From contig CP142456.1 of the NCBI GenBank assembly GCA_038049695.1, forward strand, positions 42,388,001 to 42,452,000: a stretch of 64,000 bases of DNA. The letters run 5' to 3'. Both the position numbers and the translations under genes were made by a program. The stretch is from Cinnamomum chago. Its lineage: Eukaryota; Streptophyta; Magnoliopsida; Laurales; Lauraceae. Shown piece by piece: positions 46,591-57,835 of the stretch (position 1 is its first letter; every line of letters begins with the position of its first letter). The notes beneath the pieces were generated by a model. That model was not told the DNA's origin. It saw nothing but the letters and a program-made list of their open reading frames with translations, and ran no database searches.

Positions 46591-46872
46591 CACAAGGTAC
46601 ATCAAAGAAATGCTGATACACAGAGTCCAGATTGACCCAGGTTCTGCACTCAATCTCATCTCTACTTCGACACTTGAAGAGCTGGGCATCCCACCTAGCA
46701 AGCTGAGTCACACGTCTGTATCCATCTTTGGATACGATAGGAGTGCTCAAAGGCCTCTTGGCAAAATCAGGTTCAAGTTGCAAATCGGTGATCTTATCTC
46801 TGAAGTCACTGTGTATGCAATAAGAACCCCCTCATGCTACAACATCCTTCTTGGACGCCCCTGGATACATTA
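46591..46872 (+). pseudogene. Aspartic protease of D
   Basis: RYIKEMLIHRVQIDPGSALN carries the active-site Asp-Pro-Gly-Ser (middle residue Pro, as in element C), then LEELGIPPSKLSHTSVSIFG, GKIRFKLQIG and YNILLGRPWIH with the second motif. The frame ends at a TAA at 46871. No break within the domain itself. It would cut the polyprotein in an active element. Confidence 0.85.
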
Positions 46873-48291
46873 AAATGGTGTCGTCCCATCAACTCTACAT
46901 CAATGCATCAAGTTCGTTGGCAACGACAGCTCGATACATCGAGTGTTTGCAGACAAAAATCCCACCAAAGGCAAAGAAGTCCATTTTACAGATGCTTAGA
47001 TGTACAAAGATGAAAAAGAAGAAAAGGAGGAAGAAACAACACCCTTTGCCGAAAATCTCCAAAAAGATAAAGGCAAAACTCCTCAGCAGTCATCAGAAGA
47101 AAACAAACCTTCCTGCAAATCCGAAGAGAACAATCCATCTCCCTTCGTTGTCTTCCTCAAATCTTCAAAGCCTTTGGTCATCACAACCAAAGCAAAGAAG
47201 ACAAAACAAAGGTCTTGGGGCAAGTTTGTTGTCTCCTTCGTGTCTATCATGCAAGACACAGATTCAGAGTCAGAGCCAGAAGACAACACATCATCAAGCC
47301 AAGCTGACATTCAACAAGTTCAACCTGCTCTACCTCCAATGGAGACACCTGCTGATGTAGAAGACTCTACGTCTGCTTCCTTAGTTGTTCCAGCAACTTT
47401 AGTAGAAGAGAAGTCAATCTTCTTCCACAGATCAGAAGCTTCTTCATCAAACTTCATGCTCGAACCGTTTCGAAACGAAGGTATGCCTCAGCTATTTCTA
47501 TATAGTCCTGTGGCTCAAGCTACTATGAAGAAAATGGGCTATGGCACTCAAAACCCAGTCGGTCTGGGGCAAGGTCGCGGTATACTCACACCACTGGAGC
47601 CCGCCTTAACCAAAAGTCAATTGGAAGATTGGAGACTCTACGATCATGTAGAAAAATCTTCACATGGGTTGGGGTATGATCCCGACACTCCCATGTGATA
47701 GTTGACACAAATGCTGAGTCGATTTGCAGACCAAATCTCAACATCTCATGTCCATGAAGACATCGATCTCCCTAGATATCTCTTTAAAGAGTCATCCGTC
47801 AAGGACCTAGGAAGCTCTACCAATTGGTACGATTTCTCTGATGATGAAGATGAATCGTTTGACACAGAAAAACCATCTTCTCCAAAAGATGTACCATACT
47901 TCGACCCAGTTTCAACAGGCGATTGGGACCATCTCATAGCAAGCCTTGAGAAGATCACCGATCTTGAAGACCCATGGCCAGAAACAAAGCCTTGGTCTGA
48001 AAATACCCTTGAAACTCCAGAAGGTTTCGTTGAGTTGGAAGCCTCCGAAAATATTGTTGAGGAACCACCTTCGAACTTTCCAATAGATTATCATGTTCAG
48101 AAGATAGACTTGGGAACACCAGATAGCCCACGTCCTGTATTCATAAGCAAGAATATAAAGGATGATGAGTTACCCGAGTATATCTATTTTCTTCGTGAGT
48201 CTCTTGATTGTTTTGCATGGTCTTATACTGAAATGTTTGGCTTAGACCCCAAGATAGCAGTCCACAAACTCAATCTGCAAAAAGATATCTA
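46873..48291 (+). pseudogene. Linker with G-patch-like segment of D
   Basis: A Lys/Glu/Ser-rich linker (about 47000-47450) precedes MKKMGYGTQNPVGLGQGRGI (about 47524-47583), which has the G-patch pattern of spaced Gly and aromatic residues; LGYDPDTPM ends the frame at 47698. The next open frame, 47702-48292, is acidic (FSDDEDESFDTEKP) and ends with YIYFLRESLDCFAWSYTEMF and DPKIAVHKLNLQKDI, the block just before reverse transcriptase. G-patch motifs bind RNA or stimulate helicases in host proteins; similar segments occur in plant gypsy polyproteins. Confidence 0.72.
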
Positions 48292-49095
48292 GCCTGTCAA
48301 ACAAGGCCAAAGAAGATTTCATCCTGATGTGATGGACAAAATTGAACAAGAAGTTCAGAAACTCAAAAACGTCGGCTTCATCCGCGAGAAACAACATCCT
48401 AACTGGTTGGCCAACATCGTCCTCGTGACAAAGATAAATGGGCAGATCAGAGTCTGTATTAACTATAGAGACTTGAATAATGCATGCCCTAAGATGAATT
48501 TTCGCTCCCCAGACCAAAGGTGATGATTGACAACACTTGTGGGTTTGAGCGAATGACATTCATGGATGGATTCTCTAGCTACAATCAGATAAAGATGCAT
48601 CCGAAGATGAAAGACACATCATTTCGGACTCCGTTTGGTGTGTATTGCTACACTGTCATGCCATTTGGTCTAAAAAATGCCGGTGCCACATATCAGAGAG
48701 CTATGATGAAGATATTCCAAGATATGCAGCACACGACGGTCGAATGTTACGTTGATGATCTCGCCGTCAAAAGCAGAAGAAAAGAAGACCATCTGAAAAA
48801 CCTTCAGGAAGTCTTCCTCCGACTTCGCAAACACAAATTGCGAATGAATCCCCTCAAACGCTTCTTCGGCATCTCGTCGGGTAAGTTCCTTGGATTCTTA
48901 GTTCGGAAAGTTGGAAGAGAACTTGACCCTATCAAAGTCAAGGCTATTCTAGAAATGCCTTCTCCAAGAACCTTAAGAGAACTGAAAGGACTTCAAGGTA
49001 GATTGGCATACATCAGACGGTTCATCTCCAATATTTCGGGGAAATGCCGTCCCTTTTCTCGGTTGATGAAGAAAGGTGTGAACTTTGTTTGGGAT
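48292..49095 (+). pseudogene. Reverse transcriptase of D
   Basis: FIREKQHPNWLANIVLVTKI, GQIRVCINYRDLNNACPKM, a frameshift near 48515 inside the usual DxFPLP block, MTFMDGFSSYNQIKMHPKM (catalytic Asp), FRTPFGVYCYTVMPFGLKNA, YQRAMMKIF, VECYVDDLAVKS (catalytic YVDD), SSGKFLGFLV and GRLAYIRRFISN. All catalytic residues are present; the single frameshift and the stop at 48290 are the visible defects. This is the best-kept reverse transcriptase in the window. Confidence 0.92.
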
Positions 49096-49530
49096 GCTGA
49101 ATGCGAAGCATCATTTCAAGACATCAAGACATACCAACTAAACCTCAAGTGTTGGCTGCCCCTACCATTGGAAAACCATTCATCTTGTACACTAGAGCTC
49201 TCGACCATTCTCTCGGCGCTCTGCTTGCACAAGAGAATGATGAAGGAAAAGAAGTTGTTCTATACTACCTCAGCCGTATGCTGGTAGGTGTGGAGCATTG
49301 TTATTCTCTAGTCAAGAAAGAATGCCTTGCAGTGGTGTTCGCTATACAAAAGCTACGTCATTACCTTCTTTCGAACACAATCTACTTGATTTCGAGGATC
49401 AACCTCTTAAAGGTCCTTGTCACAAAAGCAGGTTCTCTCAATGCCCGACTGGCAAAATAGTCCATCCTCCTATCACAATTTGATATCAGGTATGTACCAC
49501 AAAAGGCAATTAAAGGCCAAGGTCTAGCAG
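49096..49530 (+). pseudogene. RNase H of D
   Basis: A frameshift near 49120 leads to QVLAAPTIGKPFILYTRALD (LYTRALDHS in place of LY..ASD.A), LGALLAQENDEGKEVVLYYL, CYSLVKKECLAVVFAIQKLR and, after a damaged patch, VPQKAIKGQGLADFLAEHP. The replacement of the first catalytic Asp by Arg-Ala in LYTRALD and the stop at 49458 suggest loss of activity. It is followed by the second RNase H. Confidence 0.82.
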
Positions 49531-49550
49531 ATTTTCTCGCAGAACATCCG

Positions 49551-50020
49551 TTGCCTAAAGATTCCCCACTCAAAGATGATCTCCCAGACGAACCTGTCTA
49601 CAACGTGGAGACTTTCTCACCAAATGCCTCCTGGGAGATGTACTTTGACGGTGCAACCAGGACAAATGAAAAAAGCAAGCTGATCTTGAGAGTTGGCATC
49701 CTCTTTGTTAGCCCCGACAAGTACATGATTCCACGTGCTTTCTCGCTATTGGAACCATGCTCAAACAATGCAGCTGAATACCAAGTTCTAATCGTAGGAT
49801 TGGAACTAGGCCTCGAATCCGGCATCACCAAGCTGGAAGTCTTTGGAGACTCTCAAATGGTCGTCAACCAGATGATCCAGAAATTCGAAGTCAGGAAGCC
49901 TGATCTGTTGCCTTACTACAACAAGGCACAATCGCTTCACCAAAGGTTTGACATCTGTCATCACCCATATCCTCAGAGGTGAGAACTTCCGTGCAGATGC
50001 CCTGGGCGAACTCACCGCGT
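49551..50020 (+). pseudogene. Second (archaeal-type) RNase H of D
   Basis: SWEMYFDGATRTNEKSK (Asp), EPCSNNAAEYQVLIVGLELG (Glu), KLEVFGDSQMVVNQMIQKFE (Asp), then ends at a stop (49980) and a frameshift; RGENFRADALGELTAS in the next frame supplies the last Asp. Its DEDD set is complete, unlike that of C. The domain marks D as a Tat-lineage element. Confidence 0.86.
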
Positions 50021-50274
50021 CTATGGCAATCCAAAAGGGGGAAAACATGCAAATCACAATGTGTCAAAGAAGGATTATCCCCCCTCTTAACACAGACCAA
50101 GCAGTTGTTGAATGCCACTAATTGGCCGGAAGTCGGATCTCCATCCTCAAATCTCCAATTGGCGACTGGAGAGATCCGTTCATTGATTACACCATGTTCG
50201 GAATCCTCCCTGAAGATCCAAAAGAATGGGTAAGCATTCAAAGACGAGCCCCAAACTTTCATTTGGATATACCT

Positions 50275-51410
50275 TAAAAAATCCTTTATAGAAAATCCTT
50301 CGACGGAGTACTTCTGCGCTGCTTGTCACAACAAGAGGCTGAGGAAACACTCAAAGAAGTTAATGTTGGTCTTTGTGGAGCCCATCAGGCCGGTCCTAAG
50401 CTCTACGATCAGATAAAAAGGTTGGGATATTATTGGCCTGCCATGGTAGCTGACGCCATGCAATTTGCTAAACGCTGCCGCCAATGCCAAGTTCATGGAG
50501 ACTATGTCCATATGCGTCCAGAATGGCTACACCCCACAACAATCTCATGGCCGTTCGAAGCTTGGGGTATTGACATCATATGTCCTATCCCTCCTCCGTC
50601 AAGCAAAGGTCATCGTTTCATATTCGCCGCTACGGATTATTTCTCCAAGTGGTTAGAAGCATTTGCGCTCAGCGAAATGAAGACCTCATCAGTCCTTCAA
50701 TTCTTGCGCACCAACATTATTTGTCGCTTCGGCATACCTAAAAGATTCGTCCATGATAACTTACCGCAATTCCGGGATCACTGATTCTACAGGTTTTGCG
50801 ACAAATACAAAATCTAAAGTTGTCCTTCGACTCCATACAATCCGGCATCGAACGGACTAGCAGAAGCCGTCAACAAGACACTCTGCAAAATTCTCAAGAA
50901 AATGGTCTCTAGTCACAAAAGAGACCGGGGCGACAAACTACCTGAAGCTTTGTGGGCTTATCGAACCACCGTTCGAGGGCCAACCCATAGCACACCATTC
51001 TCTTTGGTCTATGGGTGCGAAGCCGTTGTCCCTTTGGAAGTACAAATTCCTTCCTTAAGGGTATCTTTCCAAAATGACATGACGCAAGAAAGCGATGTCA
51101 AATTGAGACTCCAAGAACTGGACAATCTCGATGAAAGACGACTTGAAGCCTTACAATGCATTGAGCTGTACCAAGCACGCATGGCAGGATCTTTCAGCAA
51201 GAAGTCAGGCAACGCACCTATAAAAAGGGTGACTTGGTTCTTGCAGTAAAAAGGCCAATGGTTTTCGCCCACAAATCGAATCAAAATGGGAGGGACCTTT
51301 CGTCATTGATAGAGTCTTCTCCAACGGCACATACGCACTTCTAAACATGGAGGGCAACAGATGTATGTTGCCCATCATCGGCAAGTTCCTGAAGCGATAC
51401 TACCCTTAAG
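50275..51410 (+). pseudogene. Integrase of D
   Basis: EVNVGLCGAHQAGPKLYDQI has Asn where the first zinc-binding His should be; CRQCQVH holds the Cys pair. The core is WGIDIICPIPPPSSKGHRF (Asp), FAATDYFSKWLEAFALSEMK, FGIPKRFVHDNLPQF (Asp), a stop at 50782 and a frameshift, then NGLAEAVNKTL (Glu), EALWAYRTTVRGPTHSTPFS and LDERRLEALQCIELYQ. The C-terminal part reads LLPIIGKFLKRYYP in a shifted frame near 51365-51408. Several defects; non-functional. Confidence 0.88.
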
Positions 51411-51765
51411 GACTTACGCCACTGGGTCAGAGCAATGCTTGCATGGCCAAAAGCCTATTCTCAGGTACTCGCTCGTCAAACCCGCCACTTTTAGATTTTT
51501 CATCCTTCTGTTGAGATTTCTAAAAATTCAGAACAATGCTTACTTTCATAGTTTCATTGTTAAAAAAAAATTAAAAAATCCTAGTTTAGGAGCCTCTTCC
51601 TGGACTTGACCAAAACTTTCGATCCTTGAGCCCGAAACTCATGGTTTGAAACAAAATCAGGATTTAGGGATTTCCACCCTAATCCACCCTGTCTTTTACC
51701 ACCAAAATGGTTTTAGACCAAAATTTACGACCCCCGTGTCTTTAAAAAAAACAGTTTTTTTTAGA
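51411..51765. other. 3' untranslated start of D
   Basis: No gene. Non-coding DNA after the integrase stop, with short A runs. It leads into the minisatellites. Confidence 0.5.
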
Positions 51766-51769
51766 AACC

Positions 51770-52195
51770 GCGGGAAAGCGACGCTCTGTCGATACTTGCA
51801 AAACCCAAAAATCAGAAGGATGCCATTCGATACTTCCAAAATTTCAAAATAGGAAGGAAGCGACACTTTGTCGATACTTGCAAAATTTCAAAAATCATGG
51901 AGACGCAACATTCCAGTTGATATCCACAAACCCACAATTCAAAAAAAAAACCGAGGTCCACAAAAAAAAACCCCTCAAATTTCAAAAATTATGAGGAAGC
52001 GACATTCAATCGATACCCACAAAACCAAAATTTTTCAAAGAAGCGAGGAAGCGACGCTTAGTCGATACTTACACCCAAATTTGCGAGGAGGCGACATTCC
52101 ATCGATACTCGCAACCAAATGAGCAAGGAGGCGACATTCCATCGATACTTACAAGACCATTCAGCAGGGAGGCGACTTTTAGTCGATACTTACAT
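51770..52195. repeat. Minisatellite 1 in D 3' region (GCGAC...TCGATACTT units)
   Basis: About nine imperfect units of ~40 bp share GCGACATTC-N-ATCGATACTT-like cores (starts near 51777, 51815, 51857, 51903, 51995, 52040, 52090, 52130, 52171). Spacers are often A-rich. This lies between pol and the antisense gene. Confidence 0.75.
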
Positions 52196-52204
52196 TTTTT
52201 GAAA

Positions 52205-52790
52205 ACCAAAACCCGGCTCTCAGGCCAAAAATTGGCTACCAATGCCACAAAATTGGCTATAAATGCCAAAAACCTGGCTCTCATGCCAAAAAATCGGCTA
52301 TCAACGCCACAAAATCGGCTATAAATGCCAAAAACTTGGCTCTCATACCAAAAAGTCAGTTTTCATGCCATCCCAAAATCGGCTATAAATGCCATAAAAC
52401 CTAGCTCTCATGCCAATTCAAAATTTGGCTTTCATGCCAACAAAACAAAACTCGGTTTTCAAAAAAAAAAATCGGCTCTCATGCCAAAAATCGGCTATAA
52501 ACGCCACAAAAATCGGCTATCAATGCCACAAACCCCGGCTATCAATGCCACAAAAAAAATTTCGGCTTCCATGCCAAAAACAAATCCTGGCTATCAAAGC
52601 CACAAACAAAAATTTTTGCTCCCATGCCACAAAAAAAACTGGCTTCCATGCCATCCCAAATTTTGGCTTCTACGCCACAAAATTCCCGCTTCCATGCCGA
52701 CCCAAATTCGGTTTTCATGCCATCCCAAAATTCGGCTTCCATGCCATCTCAAAATTCGGCTTTCACGCCAAAACAACAATTTCATAAAAG
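52205..52790. repeat. Minisatellite 2 in D 3' region (GGCTnnnATGCC units)
   Basis: More than twenty imperfect units of about 20-28 bp follow the pattern (T)CGGCT-TYC-ATGCCA-nCCCAAAA or GGCTATAAATGCCAAAAA. Each has a short GGC...GCC inverted repeat. The open frames over this array are by-products of the repeat. Confidence 0.8.
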
Positions 52791-53961
52791 GTTTTTCACA
52801 AAATGACAAACTTTTGATTAAATTTCCAAACAAACATTCCCATTTAACTATTGCTTAAATTTATCACAAAAAGAATTTGAGTGAAAAGAGGGAATACAAA
52901 AAAGATAAGTGCTAAAAAAATGTCCACAAGCACTACAAGGGAAAGAGTACCAAAAAATATATGTGTGTATACACGGGTACCAAAAGAAAGAAGAAGAAAA
53001 AGACTTGTTACAAGAATCAGGAGCTCAGTCTCACATGGTCTTCAACCAAAGACTCAACTCCTCAAGCAGACTCTTGGCCTTAGCCTCTAAAGCTTCTAGG
53101 CCACGCTTCTTCAAAATCTTCCCATAAAATGCGGAAGAACGTCGCGATCCATCTGCAGCACGGCAAAGCTCTTCCCAAAAAATCTGATATTGTTCGTACT
53201 CTTGAGTCTTCCTCTGGAGATTGCTCTCAGCCTCCTCGACTTGGCGAATCAGAGTCCTTTCTCTAGCACGAGCTTCCACAATGGTGGCCCATTTTGCAGC
53301 AGCTTGTTCCTCCAATAGCTCAAGACGCTGCCTGGTCTCAACGACCTCTTTATCAACACGGCGCAGATCTTCTGTCAGCTCAATGATAGCCAACTTGGTA
53401 ATGTTCCTCTCTAGAACGAATTGCTTCCGACTCCGCGAGATCATGTTTAGCTCAGACTTGACCTCGCCAGAAGGCTTCAAAAACATCTCATTGAAGAAGT
53501 CACCACTTGGGAAGCTCTTGGTTTCATTCCACTTGTTCCCTAGAGCTATGACTTCATCAACGAAAGGCTTCGCACCTGCAATGTTCAGACCAACCTCTTC
53601 GCTATCAGCAAGGATGTCCTATACATGCTTGATCGTGCCGAAGCCGACTTCCAAATGGCCAGAAGAAAGATATTCGACCCATGAGCTCAAAACACTCTTC
53701 AACACTTTCTTCGCGTACTCAAGAGATAGCTCGGATGAAGGCTCACCCCTCTCCATTGGTCGATTGCCCGTGTCATGTCCTGCTAGAGGAGTGATCATTA
53801 AGCTTTTTCTAATCGGAGACACTGGCGAAGGAATCTACTCAGAAGATTTCATCTCTGCCGCATAGAAACTGGAAGAAGAAGTTCCTACTTCTGGTTCAAC
53901 TGCGGCATCCCTTGCTCTGGCACTGAGAATGACGGAGGAACTTCTTCTGCTACGTCACAAT

Positions 53962-54043
53962 CTGTCAACAAAATAAAATAAAAAGGGTATGAATACGATC
54001 CTGTTGAAAAAATCTTTATCATCAGGGTTTTTGCTACAAATAC
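53962..54043 (-). other. Intron of antisense gene (82 bp)
   Basis: Complement of 53962-54043: exon GAAGGAG, donor GTATTTGTAG, acceptor TTTTGTTGACAG. Phase 1; splicing joins Gly-Gly to an Asp codon. Confidence 0.75.
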
Positions 54044-54154
54044 CTCCTTCGACGATCGGCGGAATACTTTTCGCCTCCATGAGTTCATCAGAAGCGTCGT
54101 TAAAGGCCGTATCCAAGGATGGCTCGAAATCGTCGGAATCCTGCGACAAGTCAA

Positions 54155-54230
54155 CTGACAAGAAAACAAGCAACATGTTAACATATGACGACACAGACAA
54201 AAAAAGAAAGAAAAAATAAAGAAGTCATAC
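54155..54230 (-). other. Intron of antisense gene (76 bp)
   Basis: Complement: donor GTATGACTTC, acceptor TTTTCTTGTCAG. Phase 1; the exon to the left reads VDLSQDSDDFEPSLD. Confidence 0.78.
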
Positions 54231-54347
54231 CAGGTGAGGATTCTAGAATCAGTCCAGAGTCCCTCGGTTCTTCTTCAGATGCCGCAAACGGATCCGTCAC
54301 CGCTTCATCAGCTGGAACCTCAGGCATCACCAAGTCCTCATCTTCCA

Positions 54348-54420
54348 CTGAAAAAGGGAGAAAAGGCGAATAAAAAAAAGAAGAAAATCTCAATGGAGAG
54401 AGAAAGAGGAGGAATCATAC
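54348..54420 (-). other. Intron of antisense gene (73 bp)
   Basis: Complement: donor GTATGATTCC, long pyrimidine tract, acceptor CCCTTTTTCAG. Phase 1; the exon to the left reads VEDEDLVMPEVPADE. Confidence 0.8.
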
Positions 54421-57004
54421 CTTCACCAACGGTCTCTTCTTCTCGGCTCCTCTTTTCTAGAGGCTCATCAACATCCCCTGACATCTCTTCAGTAGTGGTG
54501 AGAGGGACTTCTAAATCAGGTAAGTCTTCATGCCGTCTCTTATTATGGCGCTGCCTTCTCTTCCTCTTGCTTCAATGGGTTGATTTACTTGAAGTACCTG
54601 CCCCATTGTCAAAGTCAGGAGCTTCGCTTGATTCCTCACCAGATGGTCTGCTCTTTCCAGTAGACTCCATGGAAGCCTTCGTTAGTTCCGCTTCCTCCTC
54701 TTCTAGCTGTTCCAAGACCTCACTAGGTATCTCTTGTACAACTCCTGATCTGATGATGTCCTGTTCATTGAGAAAGCCGAACTTGTGCCTCTCTCCAGAA
54801 AGGAAAGCCAGAACTTCCTCTCGATGGACTCCATCTGATCTACTAAGACCCTTCCCAGGAGATTGCTTACATCAATCTCCTTCTTGGAAAGCCCCCGATA
54901 CACTAAAAAGCTTTCCGCAAACCATTTCATGAAGCCAACACTCCAGACAATGGGCAGTTCAGGATAGGAAATCACGGCGGTAGTGTCATCCGCAATGTAA
55001 AAAGCCCATGCATTCCTCCCATCCTGCAAACCTCCAAAACGCTTCACCATGATTGAAGGCGCTCCAACAACGCCTTGAGAAAAAACCCAACTGTAGCCCG
55101 AAACGCGAGGCAACATACGGTTGGATGTCAACAAAAAGATGTCTCTGGTACACCATCGTACCAACACATATGTTAAAAACCCACGCCTTTTCTACATTGG
55201 TTAAGGAGTAGTATCTTCCCGACCCCGCCCTGGTGGAATCACGAGAGACACCAAAATCAAAAGCCTTATTCCACAAACCTGGAGAAAGCTTCACTGAAGA
55301 TTGCCCGATCTCGACGTCCCTGAACCGTCGGATCCTCAAACGGGCAGACAGAAGAGATTCGGAAACGGTTGCCCCTCTAGCCAACCGAATCATGAGAGGG
55401 TCATCATCCTGTGCAACTCCCAATCGATGGAAGCCGGGACAGTGGTAAACATACCATGAATAGAAATTATGGGCTGAAAATACCCTGTTCATAGGGAACC
55501 CCGGCCAAACCAAGAAAGCAGCAGCCTGCAGTTCGGTACACAAGTAGGAGTATAGAGCAGGCACCAAAGCAAGCCGCTCTCCGAACGCCATCTGACAAGC
55601 CAGAAAAATACAGTGCGGCCTGATGTGTGTTCCATCTCCTCCAGCAAAAAGCCTCACCCAACTAATAAGTGAGGTAAACAGTGAGATCTCTCCGTAGTGC
55701 TATGTCAGGATAAATGGTGTCTGTACTCCCGAAGAACTTCCTTAAGTCATCTCGCATGACGGACATCTTCTTCAAACCTAGGTTCTTGGCCCTAACATCT
55801 TGGGCCATACCATCAGAAGACTCTCCGCCGTCAAAGAAGTTGAATCTACAATTCTTCCAACTGCTACACCGGACATTCGAGCCCTCCTTTTCCTTCAAAA
55901 AAATCATAGAAGGTGACAAGATGAAAGTACAGGAGCCTAAACCCCTCAGACTGCTCCTTAAGAACGTTGTCGATAGGTATAAACTCCTCATAGAGTTTGC
56001 CAAGGACAGGCAGCCCGGTGATGACGCTTAATTCCTTCAAAGTAAAACCAATCTCACCGGTCGTCACAATGAAGGTGTTGGTTTGTGGAAGGAATGACTC
56101 TAGCATGGCCATGAAGGCCTCATCAGAAAAAACCCCGGTCTTCCAAAAAGTGCGAACCGCGTCCAAGATCCCGGCCTCCTTCAAAATGGCTCCACCAACC
56201 TGCAGGGTGTGATCAACCCACGATTCCTAGCTCAAATCAGCACTGAAACGGCCACGAAGTCAGAAAGGCTTCACCCAATTGCTGCCGTCACCCCGAAAAA
56301 TGCCAAGGCCAACCGGTCTCAAATTGACTGACGAATGGTCAGAACCTTGGTAGCCACTGGAGGGCATCAACATGTCCATACGGATAGGCGACCTCTCCGC
56401 ATATCCGGAAGGGCTGCCAACAAAAACCTCGGTCTTTATCACATTGGTCCTCTTCACCCAGCTTGGAAGATCCTCCCTCTTGGGACACGTGGGAGAAAGA
56501 CTCATAATCGAGACAGTCCGATCAAAGGTCGACTGGGTAAAAATGGTTCTCTCCTCACCATCAGCTGTGTAAGCGAACTGAAAACACCTTCTTTGGTATG
56601 TCAAGTCGTCAGGGACTGCATCGTCAAAGAAGAAGGTGGGCTTGAGCACAATGCTCTGATCGTCCGTGACCCGGGACGGTTGCTTACCATAATTTTGTAA
56701 AACTCCTCATCTTTAAGAGCAATCAATCGCTGCCTTATCTCATCACGCTTAAGGGAGTCGCACTCTTCTAAGTTCTTCTCGACATACTGAACCTTCTCCT
56801 AGGCCTGCTGTACGGCCGCATTAGGAGATCTAGTAGACCGACGAGGTGCATTAGTAACAGGCTTTTTGCCCTTGTTCGTTCTGGAGGAACTACTTGCAAA
56901 GGATGGAAACGAAAAATCAATCATCAAATGACAGAATTCCACTAAAAAAACCTGGCGAAATTTTAACATGGTTCCAGGGCAATTCCGAAGAAGAGGGAAA
57001 CACC

Positions 57005-57265
57005 TCAAAAGATAGGATGCTTGAAGATGAACTCAAACATCACTGCGAGCTCATAATCAATGGAGGACTCTCGAAGAAGACTCGAACTCAAACATTGCTG
57101 CGAGATCAAGCCAATCTTCTCAAATCTCCACAAGAATGGAAAAGGGCTCAACATTGCTGCGAGCTCCAAATTCCAAAACTTGCAAAGCTCCTCAAAGATC
57201 CGCAAGACTAGGAAAGGGCTCAACATTGCTGCGAGCTCCAAAATCCCTAAACTTGCGAAAGACTT
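57005..57265. repeat. Minisatellite in first intron of antisense gene
   Basis: Units of ~80 bp contain CTCAACATTGCTGCGAGCTC (starts near 57028, 57090, 57148 and 57217) with AAAGATCCGCAAGACTAGG-like spacers. Similarity between the last two units is high. Confidence 0.72.
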
Positions 57266-57574
57266 TTAGGTATGCATTATCATCCTCCCAATTCAATTTA
57301 CAAAAATCATGCATAGAAAGGAAATTGTCATGCATTAGATGCTAGGAAACCCTTGACAAAAGTTTGACCAAATCCAACCCAATTTGGTCAAAACCAATCA
57401 AACTTTATCCAAGCCAAAACTCAAGTTGGCTTGACCTAGAAATTCTAGCATGTTATTTGATGCATAAAAAAGAAATGCATGAACATATTGATTTGCATAA
57501 ACCTCATTATCATGGTGAGCAAAAAAAGAGTTTAAAAGAAACCCCTAAAAAAAAGAGAGAGGAGAGGGGAAAGC

Positions 57575-57835
57575 AAAAAAAAAAAAAAAAAAAAAAAACA
57601 AAGAGAGAGAGAGAGACAGAAAAAAACAGAGGGGATTGGCCCATTGCCACGTGGCCGTACGACCAAGTTCGTACGGATTTGTCCGTACGGCCATAAAAAA
57701 AAGAGCAAAAAAAAAGTGTAAAAAAAGAAAAAAAAAAAAGAGAAGAAACACGTAAAAAAAAAGAGAAGATAAAAAAGAAAAAAACCGTGGGAAACAAAAA
57801 GAAAAAAAAAAGAAAGAAAAGAATCTTTTTTACTA
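57575..57835. repeat. A-rich simple sequence with CCGTACGG palindromes
   Basis: Long poly-A and GA runs surround 57652-57694, where GGCCGTACGACC, TTCGTACGGA and TCCGTACGGCC give three related CpG palindromes. The long minus-strand frame here is poly-Phe/Leu and not a gene. Confidence 0.7.

Noticed and set aside
52205..52790. Regular short repeats that look like a CRISPR array
   Set aside because: Units vary in sequence and length, have no unique spacers, and lie in the 3' region of a plant retrotransposon.
53221..53865. 214-codon plus-strand frame rich in Ser/Arg
   Set aside because: Reverse strand of the coiled-coil end of the antisense gene; the minus strand has the regular heptad-like Leu/Glu pattern and matching splice structure.
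54234..54932. 232-codon plus-strand frame
   Set aside because: Shadow across two introns and acidic exons of the antisense gene; Ser/Leu-rich low complexity.
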